Part shown: in pieces, positions 11,801-22,892 of the stretch
Layout: the number at the start of each line of letters is the position of its first letter
How positions within the stretch are numbered: the first letter of the stretch is position 1
Assembly: GCA_003971905.1 (NCBI GenBank)
Contig: RSEE01000001.1
Location: forward strand, 1,178,001 to 1,242,000
Source: Moniliella sp. 'wahieum'
Lineage: Eukaryota; Basidiomycota; Moniliellomycetes; Moniliellales; Moniliellaceae
Direction of reading: 5' to 3'
Length of the DNA: 64,000 nucleotides
The notes under the pieces: generated by a model
What the model was told of the DNA's origin: nothing
Databases searched by the model: none
What the model saw: the letters and a program-made list of their open reading frames with translations, nothing else
Program-made: the position numbers and the translations under genes

Positions 11801-12200
11801 GTACAATAACAGGCGAATCGTGCAAGAGAAAAGCGGGTATGAAAACTGTATTACGCTGCCGCAGAAAAGGGGTGCGAATACCTTTGTTTCACCACACAGA
11901 AAATACTGTGTGTATTCTCGTGTAGCAAAAGTACTACGGGCCGGGGGTTCTTCATTTGGCCCAATCCTAAATTCACTCCGACAAGTGTGGATTGGAGATT
12001 ACCAATACGAACCACCTCTTCTGCCCTGCTCTGATGGAGCAGAGAGGACCTTCGTTCCAGAATCGATCCTCAAAAAGTGACTATACTGTACACAACTCTT
12101 GAAGATGAAGAACACTGGATCGTTGGTATTAATTGCAGTGAAACATATGCTCACACATTGTCACAGCAAAAGGAAACATGCGTGTGCAGGCCATCATTTC
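8835..12200. other. 3.4-kb gene-poor region
   Basis: No conserved protein, tRNA or rRNA is recognisable on either strand, and the open frames are short with unnatural composition. It contains TGAAGCTTGA elements near 9162 and 9463, a run of CCA triplets at 10745-10775 and a GGCCTTA repeat near 10971. Base composition from about 10.6 kb onward is less GC-rich than the surrounding coding DNA. It could hold a long promoter, a non-coding RNA or decayed transposon sequence, but no terminal repeats were seen. Confidence 0.5.
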
Positions 12201-13309
12201 TCACACCTGTTGTGGCACAGCAGCCATCGGAGCAGCAGGTTGCTCGACCTTGGTGGTATTCAAGTCCGTGTTTTCCTGCTCCTCCTCGTCTCTCGCCATC
12301 CTGTTCCGGAACGGGACTGGCTCTCGAGGGAATGTGAAGATCTTCCAACCCTTTTTTGGCGGGAGCATCCTCCGGAGGGTGACCGCGATGGAAGACGCCA
12401 ACAGAGGCCCGTCGCAAACCTGCCAAAACGGCGTTTCTGTCATGCGGCGCATGTTCCCGTTCAACATGGAGGGACAAGGTGCGTTTCGGCCCATTGGTAC
12501 CCAGGCTGTCCCCCTTCTCTGCATTGGCGGAAGCATGGGGGACGGAGGCAAGTGCCAGAGTGCGAACGCGCTTGATACCCTCTTCTTGCTCCTTTCCCTC
12601 CTTTCCCAGATTTTCCTCCTCTTGCTGCAACCGGAAGGCAAGCGCTTCAGTTCGGTTTTGCTGTTCGTTGGCTGCATGCCACTTGGCAATCTGCTCCGGA
12701 GTGGCTGCCCAGGGAGGTCGAGGTTGAGAATGTGGATTTGGCTCGGTTGGGGACGGGCGCTGCGGGGGCTCTTGCTCCTTGCGTGAATGGAAGGGTGAGC
12801 AAGCCACGAAGCGGTGCGCAAGACGTGATCCTGCAGTACGTCTCCGCTGTCGAGCAAGTGCGTAAGACCTGGCCGGAGCTTAGGTGACGCGGGGGAAGTA
12901 GGCGAGCCAGGCGAAGTGGGTGAGAGGGGACGTTCCCGGCCCCGTGTCGGAGCGGACGTTGGAGGATTTGAATCTGATTGTTGCATCGCGGCACCAAGAG
13001 AAATGAGAGGGTCGATCTCGTTGTTAGACAAGCGACGAATGAGGCCGTCCTCTTGCGGATGGGCTAGATCGGCATCGTCCAAGTGGAGAATATTATACGG
13101 GTTGATCGGGTCCTCACGGGAGGGTGAGAAGGCTCGTGGAGGCAGGCGAGGCATGGTCGGGGGGGAACTCGGGTGCTGCACCGGTCGTCTCTCGGGAGAA
13201 GTAGGATGCTGGATCCCAATCTTGCTTAGGACGGCATTGGACAGGCGCCGCACCGCGGGGGTGGGGGCGGGGCTGGAGTGGTTTCCTCGGCGGGGGTGGT
13301 GCTAGGCAT
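12201..13309 (-). CDS. Unrecognised Ser/Pro-rich protein with charged tail
   Basis: No family is recognised. The most natural start is 13309 (MPSTTPAEETTPAP), joined across a G-rich run to VRRLSNAVLSKIGIQ. The N-terminal third contains NPYNILHLDDADL and GLIRRLSNNEIDPLI, whose density of hydrophobic and charged residues suggests a real protein. The middle reads best in another frame, with a helical Gln/Glu-rich segment (EQIAKWHAANEQQNRTEALA). The C terminus returns to the first frame with PPKKGWKIFTFPREPVPF and an acidic tail ending VPQQV. At least two frame corrections are needed. RRLSN is a possible basophilic-kinase site. Existence of a gene is likely; its function is unknown. Confidence 0.55.
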
Positions 13310-15195
13310 GGGAGGGGCGGGGGGGGGGTTAGAGTGGGGGGGGGGGTGTAAATGGGCAGGGGGCGCGGTAGCGAGAGGCAGGAGGCGGATGGCGGGAGGG
13401 GCAGGGACTAGATATGGCCGGTGCGCGATGCGGTGCCTTTTGGTTATAATCCAACGGCGCGCTGATGGGTGAAGCGCATGATGCATGATGCGTGACATGG
13501 ATGCGGGGGGCGCGGGCGGGCGGAAAGGCGCGAGGTGGGCGCAGGTAGCTTGAATTGATACTGAGTACTGACCAACGAAGATCCAAGACGCCGCGCAGGG
13601 GGGCGCACATGCCATGTGTCATAGATGGCATGTCAGATGTGGCAGTCGCACGCAACGACGCCCAAGTCGCTCCACCTCGCCATCGCCCGTCGCCTTTGAC
13701 ACGCCCTGCTCTGGACCGCCAGACGCACACCTGCTCTTCTGCGGCAAGGGAACGGTCGCCAGGGGGTTGCCGCGCTTCACCGGCTCCACCGGCGCCGACG
13801 TCTACCGGTGGTCCCACAGTACAAAGTCTGGGCGATAATAGAGACGAGACGATTCATGTGGGCGGAGAGAGAAGGCCAGAACCACCACAAACGGGCTGCC
13901 TCTCTGGGCCTCAGCCTGAGCCTCAGGGGCCTGAGCCCCAGGCCTCATTAACCATTGTCTGCAGTCGGTCAAAATACAACGTCTCACCGTGACACTCGCC
14001 GATCCGATCCGTACTTCTGTGCCACAACTACAAATCGCCCTGGCTTTCCCCTGTCTCAACGCTCAAAACGCGCTCGAAGTCAACGAGCGCAAGTTGAATG
14101 TGACAACCCACACTGGTATTTATATCACGGGTGTTGCGGCAAAACCTGCCAGAGTGTGGATGGGTCCCCGCCAAAGGGACTACTTCAGTATCGCCATCAA
14201 AGTGTGCAGGCGGACTCGTGCCACAATGGCCAAATGACGTATTATTGGCCTGGTTTTCAGCCCCTCCCGTCTGAAGATCTGAAAAGAGATGTGTCTTGGG
14301 GCAACGTGTAACACGGGTGGCCCCAATGAGGAGCATATATGCCTTCAAACTTACTGCTGTCTGTGGAACAATTGTGTGCCTCGAATCTCCGTGGAGTTGC
14401 GCCTACGGACGAAGAGAGTTGCGCCCGCGGGGTTGGGTAAATTCCTTGTGGGGAGAACCTACCTCCTTTCTCTATTCCATCAGATCGTACGCCCCATACC
14501 CAGCAATTGCTGTCACCCAGTCCAACTCTCTTGTGTCTCTGTCCCTGTCAGGCCTGTTGGGGCACCTCGCTCGGGGTCATGGTCTCTTACATCTTAATAG
14601 ATAGAATCATATCTCCTCTCTTCTGAGATCTCGTGACGTCGTCAATGGTCCCTCGGTCCCAGTCAACGTCAACAGATGACCCCATGCGAGCACCTCCCCC
14701 ACATCAGCGTTCTCCACCTCTCTCTCCTTGAGCCCCCTCCCTTCCTTTGTCGTAGCTATCTCTAACTTCTCGGAGGGGGCGATGGGGGAGTATGGCCTCA
14801 ATGAGGTCGGAGGGCCATGCAGGACGAAGAGCGATCCCCCTTTGCGACGGGCATTGAACGTTGAGGCTTGGGCTTGGGCTTCAACTGAAGCTTGAGCCGC
14901 TGAGCCTCAGCGACTGAGCGCGCGCCTGAGCTTGGGCCGAGTGACGGAATGAGTATATAGCACTAGTGACTAGTGACTTAGCTATGTCATGCCAGCGCCC
15001 TCTGCTCATGCGGCCGGGCGGGGGCAGAGGTAACCGGTAAGGCCGAAGACCTAAGCTGCCACTGCGCGCCATAGCCCATGCTTTGGCTTTGCGGCAGCAG
15101 ATCACATCCCTTGTCCTGTCTCTCTGCTCGAGGGTGCAGACGCGCGGGCGCTAGTGTGCATGCGTTCACCTATGCCCAAGCATCCTGTCAAACCA
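13310..15195. other. Gene-poor region with short inverted motifs
   Basis: No convincing coding sequence over 1.9 kb. It contains the palindromic element at 13474-13499, a cluster of CCTCAG/CTGAGG motifs at 13908-13950, and TGAAGCTTGAGCCGC at 14885 next to more CTGAG motifs. G-rich tracts at 13310-13350 adjoin the start of the leftward gene. Confidence 0.5.
13474..13499. promoter_or_regulatory. Palindromic element GCATGATGCATGATGCG
   Basis: Contains the same TGATGCATGATGCG core as the site at 6198, here about 165 bp upstream of the start of the leftward unrecognised gene (13309). It is followed by TGACATG, which also flanks the 6198 site. Confidence 0.45.
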
Positions 15196-16465
15196 TCAGC
15201 CTCCCACTCGGACTTCCCAACACACCGCCTCGAACACCACCAATGTGGATCGCGCGCGAAACAGGTTGCCGCGCCGAGCGTGGATTATGTCACTGCCGTC
15301 CCACATGTAATGGCGACGATAAAGAGGCCGAGCTGATCCGGGCCTTCGGACAGGTACCGTTCCACCCGCTCCTCTGCCCCCTGGCCAGAGCTCTTGAATG
15401 CAGGGTAGTCCGTCGGCCCAGCGGGCCATGTGGGCGTTGTAGGCACGCTGCCACTCCGTGCGTGTTTGGGCGGCCCACAGCACGGCCGGACAGGGCAAGG
15501 GCACCCCGGTCAGCTCGGTGCCGAGAAAGGTGGGGAGACCATCTTGGAGAGACAGGAGGTTGTCGACCAGGTAGACAATGTACAGTGTCCGGCGTGTCGA
15601 TTCGGCCACAAGCCATTCCTCCCAGCGTGGTGGGCGCAGCTGCGCCTCTGCTCGGCAGAGCAAGGAGGCGCACGCCAGGCTGGCCAGACGCTCGAGATGG
15701 GCCATGGGGAGATGCAAGTCGGTAAGCAGGTCGGTGGGCGAGGAACGCTGGCGCACAAGCATGTGAATCAGCTGCGCTTGAAGGGACACAAGGCGCGCAA
15801 GTGGATCACTGGGCGTCATCACCACGGCCATCGCCTCGTCCAGCGCTGCCATCCCTGCGCCAGGGGCTGCACAGTCCCGTGCCACGGAGAAGGCGGCGCG
15901 GACTCCAGCGCTGACAAAGTGGGCAAGCAAGACAGGGTGAATAAAGGGAGGGGGATCGCCGCGCATCGCGGTTCGCCCATAAGCGTTAAGCACCCTGCGG
16001 ATCAGCTGCTGTACGCCAGGTGAATAGGCCTTTCCCACCACATCGGCCAGGAAGGGCTTGAGCCAGCGTACCTGTACACTCTCGCCATCAATGGGGCTGT
16101 ACAAATCCAGCTTGTCCAAGTCCAGCTCCTCTGTTTCAGAGCCTGCAGGCGGCCGCGCTTCCGTCGCGTCCGGGTTGGAAGGTGTCTCGGGCATGGCGGC
16201 CGTTGGCACGGCCAACGCACCAGCCAAGAACCCCATCGTCTCTGTCGCGGCCTCTTTGTACCTTTGTCGGAGGAGGAGGGGATGGTTTGGGCCACGCTGG
16301 GGGCAAGATGGGGCTGCGGGGCCTGTGGGTGGGGGGCCAGCTGCAGGCGGGCAGGCGGCGGCAGCGCCCACACAGGGGCCTGGACCGGTCGCACTTCATC
16401 TTACTCCCGGCGCAGGGGATGCAGGCCGATTTTCGCGAGACGCTGTAGCGTGGCTTGGGGGGCAT
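15196..16465 (-). CDS. Zn(II)2Cys6 fungal transcription factor
   Basis: The start at 16465 opens MPPKPRYSVSRKSACIPC, and the binuclear zinc cluster follows (CIPCAGSKMKCDRS then LCGRCRRLPAC), with the six cysteines in the standard order. The rest is in another frame: a fungal-specific regulatory region with VRWLKPFLADVVGKAYSPG, LIHMLVRQRSSPTDLL and EEWLVAESTRRTLYIVYLVD, the last being the usual conserved ESxRRT helix. One indel between about 16250 and 16370 separates the two parts. The protein would be about 420 residues, short for the class, and the last residues after YNAHMARWADGLP may also be out of frame. Target genes cannot be predicted. Confidence 0.87.
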
Positions 16466-17004
16466 CTGGGCGGGATCGGCGGTCGCCCAAGGCCGCACGG
16501 TAATGGAGGCGATGGGCCAGTGGGCAGATAAATTAGCGAGGCCGAATGGATGGCGACGAAGCTCTGAGGCCCTGAGGGTCTGATGAGGCCGATGAGGATA
16601 GGCGTGTGGCTCCAAGTCTTCACTTCGGTCGGTGCAACCAGCCACTAATAAAGCACCTTCTATATGGTACGCACACAGGCCAATGGGGCCATGGGTCATG
16701 CATTATGTATCAAGCACACCACGCACGCATGTGGCTGCCTGAGAGCTCGGAGGTGGGGTTGGAGACGGCAAGGCCAAGGCGAGAATCCAGCGGCCACAGA
16801 TGGGTCAGGCCTGAGCATCGACAGCCTCAGGACGCCCTCGACCAAGGCTCGGGGGTTGGAAGGCAACATTCAGTCAAAGCGGATGCCACACAGAGTAAAC
16901 GTTCAACTAACCGACTTGCACGAACTTTGTTCCCCTGAGCTCCGCTTCCCTGTTGCTCATTCCAAAGAGCCCTAGGAGAGAAAGAGTTTGCGGTTTTTGC
17001 GCAG
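16466..17004. other. Intergenic upstream of the Zn2Cys6 gene
   Basis: No gene seen. It includes a variant half-site TCATGCATTATG (about 16695), some 230 bp upstream of the Zn2Cys6 start, and AAACGTTCAAC near 16898. The right end is the 3' flank of the epimerase gene. Confidence 0.5.
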
Positions 17005-17862
17005 TTACAGGCGCGACTGCACCAAATCATCCCTTGCTTTCCGAAGGCCCGGGATATCTTCCTTCTCCACCGGCTTCACCCGTAATATCAACAATCTGTG
17101 AGGCTCCCGGGTAGGCAGGCAGGAACAGGTCCAAGCGGCGGTCCAGTTCATTCGGGACGAACCGTCCACCCAAAAAATGAGTATGGGGAAAGCCGCGTGC
17201 GCCCTGCTTGGGCGCTGTAAGCGAGAGCAGAACTTGAGGCACAAAAACATGGACATTGCCCTGATCCACGCCAGCGCTGGGCAGATCCACAGAGACAATG
17301 GGAGGACGCCTTGCTTCTTTGCTGGCTCGACCTTAAAGAGGTCCAACGCATCCTTGTACACACCCCTTGCTTCCCCCTGGAAGGAGAAGCCAAAGATACA
17401 GTCCAGAAGCACATTCGCTTCCCTGTATTTTTCTTCAAGAGCAGAGGGGGACATGAACGACAAATCCAAAGCTTTCAGCTGGGTTTCAAGGCGGTCAAAG
17501 AGGTCACCCTGCTTGCGGCGGGGACACCAGACATGCACATTGTAGCCAAAGTGGTGTAGGTGGCGCGCAGCCACAAGTCCGTCCCCACCTTGGTTTCCTG
17601 GGCCACAGGCTACGAGAACAGAGGGGAAGCGATGGGGCGGGTAACATTCCATCACCGTCTGGGCACAGGCCAAGCCCGCCAGCTCCATCAGCTGGTCCAG
17701 GCTAAAGCCATGGGTGAACCCCATGAGCAGCGCATCGATCTCTGCAGCTTCTTTCGAGGTGATGTATCGTATGGGCCGGTCCTTGTGAACGGCGGGGGCA
17801 GATGAAGTGGCAGCGGTGGAGGAGAACCGTTGGGAAGAGTAGCGGTGAGAGATAGAGACCAT
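17005..17862 (-). CDS. NNR1: NAD(P)H-hydrate epimerase (YjeF_N domain)
   Basis: Epimerises damaged R-NAD(P)HX to the S form for repair by the partner dehydratase. The start at 17862 gives MVSISHRYSSQRFSSTAATS, a mitochondrial-type presequence rich in Ser and Arg with no acidic residues. The catalytic domain follows: YITSKEAAEIDALLM, FSLDQLMELAGLACAQ, and the signature CGPGNQGGDGLVAARHL. Later conserved blocks (SVDLPSAGVDQGNV, LTAPKQGARGF, LGGRFVPNEL) lie in a second frame between about 17290 and 17060. The final DIPGLRKARDDL is back in the first frame. A lost base near 17315 and a gained base near 17083 explain this. The intergenic DNA to 18264 is shared with a divergent gene. Confidence 0.93.
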   Translation of the reverse strand: MVSISHRYSSQRFSSTAATSSAPAVHKDRPIRYITSKEAAEIDALLMGFTHGFSLDQLMELAGLACAQTVMECYPPHRFPSVLVACGPGNQGGDGLVAARHLHHFGYNVHVWCPRRKQGDLFDRLETQLKALDLSFMSPSALEEKYREANVLLDCIFGFSFQGEARGVYKDALDLFKVEPAKKQGVLPLSLWICPALAWIRAMSMFLCLKFCSRLQRPSRAHAAFPILIFWVDGSSRMNWTAAWTCSCLPTREPHRLLILRVKPVEKEDIPGLRKARDDLVQSRL

Positions 17863-18263
17863 AGATGAACCGCTGCAGGGCGGCGGAGGTGAAAAGCAGG
17901 CGAGAGCGCGAGCGGGTGGGAGGCGGGAGAGCGGGAATGGAGGCAGACACGGGTAGACGCATTTGTGGGGACAGGGCGCAGGCACGGACGGCCTGCGCAC
18001 AGCGGGGAGGTAGAATGGGACGAATGGTGCAGATGGAGACGGAGATGGAGATGAGATGGAGATGGATGGTGGTTTCGGGTGCGGGGTGCTGCCTTTTGCG
18101 TTGTCTGTGCGCAGGGCATATCGATGCAGAACCGCGCACAGACCACCGCGGGGAGAGCTGTTCCGCTGGTGTTTGGTTCCGCCCGTTTTTTCTCCAGGTG
18201 GTACTAGCTAGGGCCTGGTGGGCTCGCTGGGACAGCTGGCTGGCTTGGCTCTGTGCAGCCACA

Positions 18264-20113
18264 ATGAGCTTCTACCCGCCCACGGGGTTGCGCAATGGCG
18301 ACGACTACCACCAGATCCCCCCCTACGCTACTACCAGCCGGGGGGCCTGGATGCAAGCTCCTGGCGCATCTCCACGCCCGGCCCCGCTGCTCCGCTTCCA
18401 CTGCTGCTGGCGCAGGCGACGCGCGTCCGCCCTCCGCTCTCCACAGTGCCCCCGACCAACACCCTGGCCTGCCCAACGTGCTGCGGCGGCAGGGGGGCGA
18501 TGTGCAGGTGCTTGGTGGACTCCCCCCGCGCATATGGGAGCCCCCAGGATGGCCACATGGGACCCATGCGCAATGTACGCCGGGTGTACGACTGTTTCGG
18601 CTCAGTACTGCGTGGCGACTTGCCACGTGCCCTGCGTGCCCTCACCATCCTCCTTCATACCCAGGGAATCACCGTCCTCCCTCTTCTGTACGACACGCTC
18701 GACATGATTTCTGCAGTTACGGCAGCAAAGGAAACGGCCCGCGTGCTCGCCCGCCCTGGGCGTGACGAGCTGTTGGTTGACGAACTTACCCCACAAGAGG
18801 AAGGTCGGGTGCGGACCAAGGCGCGAGAAGCGCGCGTGGCAGCGATGCGGGAACTGTGGGTAAAAAGCCGGGCTTTCGTAAGTATCCCTCCCCTCTCCTC
18901 CAGTTCTTAGTATCATTGTACTTACCCCCTCTCCATCCATCGGTAGCGGCCTGCACTCATGTCGCAGCTGGTACCCGATCTATGTGCGCTCAACCGGTTT
19001 CAAGAGGCATGGGACGCCTTAGTTCCTCATCTCCCTCACTTCCCGATCCGAGACAACCCCGAAACATCCTACTTTGCTGGGCTCCTCCTTATCCTTGTTG
19101 CTCTTCCCACCGAGGAGAGGGAGGAGGTCTACCGCCGGACCCTCTTGTTCTCTAAGCCAGCAAGTGCGAACGCCGACGGGATTGTACTGGCGCTCACACC
19201 TGAATCGCAACGAGCCATTTCGATGACCACCTTGCTAGAGGCCAGCCAATACTTTCGTTCCTGTCTCGCGCGCGCCCAAGTGGTTCCCAGTTGGAACGTG
19301 GGCGGTACGGGTACGAGACGGACTATCACAACACATCCATCGCCAGGTCATACGAGTATCGCGTACAGAAGGAGAAGGTACGCATTGCACAAAAGACGCG
19401 GGACTTGCTCCGTCTGCCTACCGCATCGGCGTTAGTGGATGAGGAGGGAAACCTCACTGCGTTGGGGCGGTGGAATCAGGTGCATCCTCCTGGAAGGCGG
19501 AGGGAGGTGCAACAGGAGGGGGTGGTGGAGGATGACGAGACTTTGGCACTTGACCCCGAAAGCTTACTTCATCAACAATATCGTCTCTTTTCAGAGGCTC
19601 GGGAGCGGAGCGGCGGGTCTCCCTTGGTCTTGCCGAATGAGGATACGCCTCCGTCGCCCCGTCTGCGTTCGGAAAACGAGCCCAAGACGAAGGACCTCGA
19701 TTCAAGGACTGGCCCCTCTCATATTCTTCCTGAAACGGAAGAGGAAGGGATGGATGAACCTGGAATGGGCAACGGAAAAGGGAAAGGCAAAGATGGCACC
19801 GCTGTCTCTAAGCGGAGGAGGCGCCGACGACGCGAGTTTCCCGAAATGTCTGAAGAACAGTCTAGCTCCAAGAAGCGCCGGCGTGAGGACACGGATGGGG
19901 AGAATGAGTCCATATCAGACGCCTCAATCGAGGCGAGAGGAAGCGTTCCAGGACATCGACCCGCCTCAGGAGGTCGCAGGGGAATTTGCGCGGCAAGCGC
20001 TGTGGGCTGCCGATCTGGCTCATGTCTTTCTCCGGCTGGTCCAGGATGAGCTCGAGGCGCGACCACGGGCTCGTTCGCGCAGCAGGGGCAGCCAACCAGG
20101 ATCACAGTTTTGA
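18264..20113 (+). CDS. Rrn11-like RNA polymerase I core-factor subunit
   Basis: The ATG at 18264 opens MSFYPPTGLRNGDDYH. The core segment NVRRVYDCFGSVLRGDLPRA and then LRALTILLHTQG resembles the Rrn11/TAF1B-partner helix pair in which a short loop over G-D precedes RA-RA. After a 69-bp intron (18878-18946), exon 2 continues RPALMSQLVPDLCALNRFQE with NPETSYFAGLLLILVALP. The C-terminal half is charged, with a KRRRRRRR run near 19815, a probable nuclear localisation signal. It ends GSQPGSQF in a third frame. At least three frame corrections are needed (about 18350-18550, 19300, 19930). The family call rests on helix pattern and order, not on an invariant motif, so it is tentative. Confidence 0.45.
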
Positions 20114-20306
20114 CTGTGTCGATACCCATGTGGATTGGATACCAGAAAGCGGCCCAGAGCCATGTTGTGGTGCGGGGGGCTCTCAATACATCGAGATGGA
20201 GGAGGGGCGGGGCAAATAATGAGCAGCTGGTGTGGTGAAGTACACAGGTGGGGCGGGCGGAATCGAGTGCATTCCGCCCGGGCCGATAGTTGTACGGGTG
20301 GGCGGA

Positions 20307-20322
20307 GCATGATGCATGATGG
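20307..20322. promoter_or_regulatory. Palindromic element GCATGATGCATGATGG
   Basis: Perfect match to the recurrent core, centred about 100 bp upstream of the RAD9 ATG at 20417, in the 303-bp gap after the Rrn11-like gene. Confidence 0.45.
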
Positions 20323-20416
20323 CAGAGGCCAGCCGAACGGGAGAGGAGAGTCCGACGCGGGAGGCACCGTTAAAGTACCCTGCCTTTTCTTCCCTTCCTC
20401 CATCCGCTGCTGCGCC

Positions 20417-22515
20417 ATGGAAGCCACCTTTGCCGGCTCCCATCTCCGGTGTGCGTAGTGCCTCCCTGAATTCTTTTTTGCGCTCATGCTGACGCGCGGG
20501 CCTTCCATTGGCATGCAGTACTCACTGCCGCGCTGGGCTGTCTTGGCCGCTTCGGCGAAGATGTCTCCCTCTTTGCCCAGCCCACAGTTGCGTCGCAAGG
20601 CCAGGAGTCGTATGTGCGTGTGTGAATCGGAGTTGAATGCGCGTGTTGGAAAGCTAACATCTTTGCCCCCCGGAAGCTCCGGCTGTCGGTGATCAATGCC
20701 TCGTCATCGGCCATCTGCCAGATCTTCCTTCGTCCTACTTTCTTCACCCGCTTCACCCTCGCCCCTGACCAAAAAGCGTTCAACGCCAAGCTACCCGTAC
20801 GCATTCTCCAAGCCCCCTTTAGAAACCGCGCCAGTGACCGCCGTCTTGTCTCATGCGCACTCAAGACCGTCATCGAGGAGGGCGTAGCTAAGATGGTGGT
20901 TGTGCTCGAATACGCGCAACGTATGTGGACATGTCTCTAAGGCCCCCTGTACATGCTAACCTACATGCTAACCTCATCCCCCCCTCCAGGTTTGGTCATT
21001 ACCCACGACATGAATTATTCCCCTGAGCAGGGCCTTGTGCCTGTAGGCGACGTTGGTCCGCACTGCATCCGTCTCTCCCACGGGACAGTCAAAGCATGGG
21101 CACAGCAGTTTCTTGCTGTTCCTTCAACCGCTGGTCCAATGGGGCGCCAAGTCACAAGGTGGGAGAGGTGACGCTCTATTGCTCCCCACAGCTATGTGAG
21201 CTTCTGGTACACCACGAGGATGTCCCAACTACCACTCATCGCCGCGTTAACATCTCAACCCGTACCGGCATCTCCACCTCGGTTACCATGGAACCCGATA
21301 CGTTTAAGAAGTACCGCGTCGGGCGCGAAGAATTGCTTACCTTCCCCCTCAAGGAGTTTAAGGCAGGGCTTCTTCTGGCTGATCAACTTTCAGTTGGGGT
21401 CGATCTGCGCTTCAGCATGGGTGGAGAACCTCTGTTCCTCACCCTTTCCCACCCAGCTGGAATCAAGGCTACCCTCGTTCTCGCCACCTCGACCTATAGC
21501 GTGGTGGAGCTGGACCAGAACCGCGTCAATCCTAATCGACCGGGCCGCTCTCCGCCTCCGCGTGTGTCATCCTTTCCAAGCGATGAGGAAGGCACCCCCC
21601 TCTTTGCATTGCCGCGCGGCTCGACAGCATCCCGCCCCATCCAAATTACTCCACGCCTCCAATTGATGAGTTGAGTGGCGCTCGGGGCGGCTCTTTTTCC
21701 TCTACGCGCCCCCCGCCGAGAGAAAGTACGGCGCGCATGGAGAGACCACCACCATTGTCCCCACCTTCCTTTGATACGCGCGAGGTAGAGAGGGAGGAGG
21801 CGGGTCAAGCAGCGCATGATCCCTTGTTCCGAGGGTTGTCTCAACCCTCGTCATCCCCCCATCGCGAGAAGGAGGGATGCCACCCCCCTTGGACGACGAT
21901 GCGGATGCAAACAACCTGATAATACTGAACAAGATGTTGTGCGACCAAGCAAACGTCCACGCCCGTCTCCCGGCCACTGGCAAGACCAACTTCGTCGCCC
22001 TCTGCCCCTCTCCCCCCCCGCGCGATGACGAGGACTCTCTGCTCAACATGGATTTGGACTTGGACGCCTTTACGCGCGCTATGCCTTCCGGGGCCCCAGG
22101 TCGGCGTCCACGCCCACGTCCAGGCTTGCGCTCTCATCCGCCTCAATGGAGTGGTTCGGTGGATTCTCGTCCTCGGCCTCAGCCTCAACCTCAGCCTCAA
22201 CCTCATTCTCATTCTCATTCTCATCAGGGCTCGAATCCGAGTCCGGCTGCCGTGCCCGAGATGCCGCCCCCACCCGATCCTGACGCGACGGGAGAGGAAT
22301 GGGCGCACGTGACGGTGCGTGGCTACGTGGTGTCTTCGGTGTCGCCCGAGCCTATGGGCTTGTCGGGCGCGTCGGGCGGGGCATTGGGCTTGGACGAGGT
22401 GGGAGATGGGTCGCAGAGGGGCGAGATGGATGAGCTGTACGACATGACGCTGCCCGACACGCAGTTGGGTCAGACGCCCATCCCGAACCCCTACCAGCCG
22501 CAGTTTGGGTCGTAA
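20417..22515 (+). CDS. RAD9: Rad9 checkpoint clamp (9-1-1) subunit
   Basis: Part of the Rad9-Hus1-Rad1 ring loaded at DNA damage. Exon 1 (20417-20450) encodes MEATFAGSHLR. After an intron ending near 20519 it continues LLTAALGCLGRFGEDVS, then LRLSVINASSSAICQIFL, FRPTFFTRFTL and LVSCALKTVIEEGVAKMVV. A further intron, starting about 20921 (GTATGTGG), precedes LVITHDMNYSPEQGLVP. The second PCNA-like half has EVTLYCSPQLCELLVHH, MEPDTFKKYRVGREELL and TFPLKEFKAGLLLADQL, the usual Rad9 order. The tail is disordered, with Gln-Pro and His-Ser repeats near 22180-22235 and a final DMTLPDTQLGQTPIPNP, a likely phosphorylation region. Several frame shifts (about 20650, 21150, 21680-21880) break the frame. 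Confidence 0.9.
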
Positions 22516-22892
22516 GAGCTGCGTGCGATGCGCGGTCGTTCCAATGCACCTTGCTCGGCCCCGGCGGCGCGATAGACGGGCTAGACCAAGGTAGACCCCA
22601 GTGCAATCCGCCGCGGGTGCTTGCGTGGAGCAGGCGCGACTGAAATTGCATTGCAGGCCCCAGACAGGCCCAGCCCCGAAGCCAGCCCCGGCGCGGGCGT
22701 GGGTTCAACCGTCCACACTGCCCCCGTGCGCCCGCGGCCACGTGACAGGCAAAGCCGCGCCCCGCTTGGTGGCAGCCCAAGCAGGCAGGCCAGCCGGCAG
22801 CTGGCAGCCACTCCGACCGTCCTCGTCCTCGTCCTCCCCATCGCCTTCGCTCTCGCTGTCCTGCGTCCTGTCGCTCGCTGCCTTGCTCCACC
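22516..22892. other. Intergenic RAD9 to GOT1
   Basis: 377 bp with no gene seen. Pyrimidine-rich CGTCCTCGTCCTC repeats at 22820-22860 lie just upstream of the GOT1 start and look like a fungal CT-rich leader. Confidence 0.5.
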
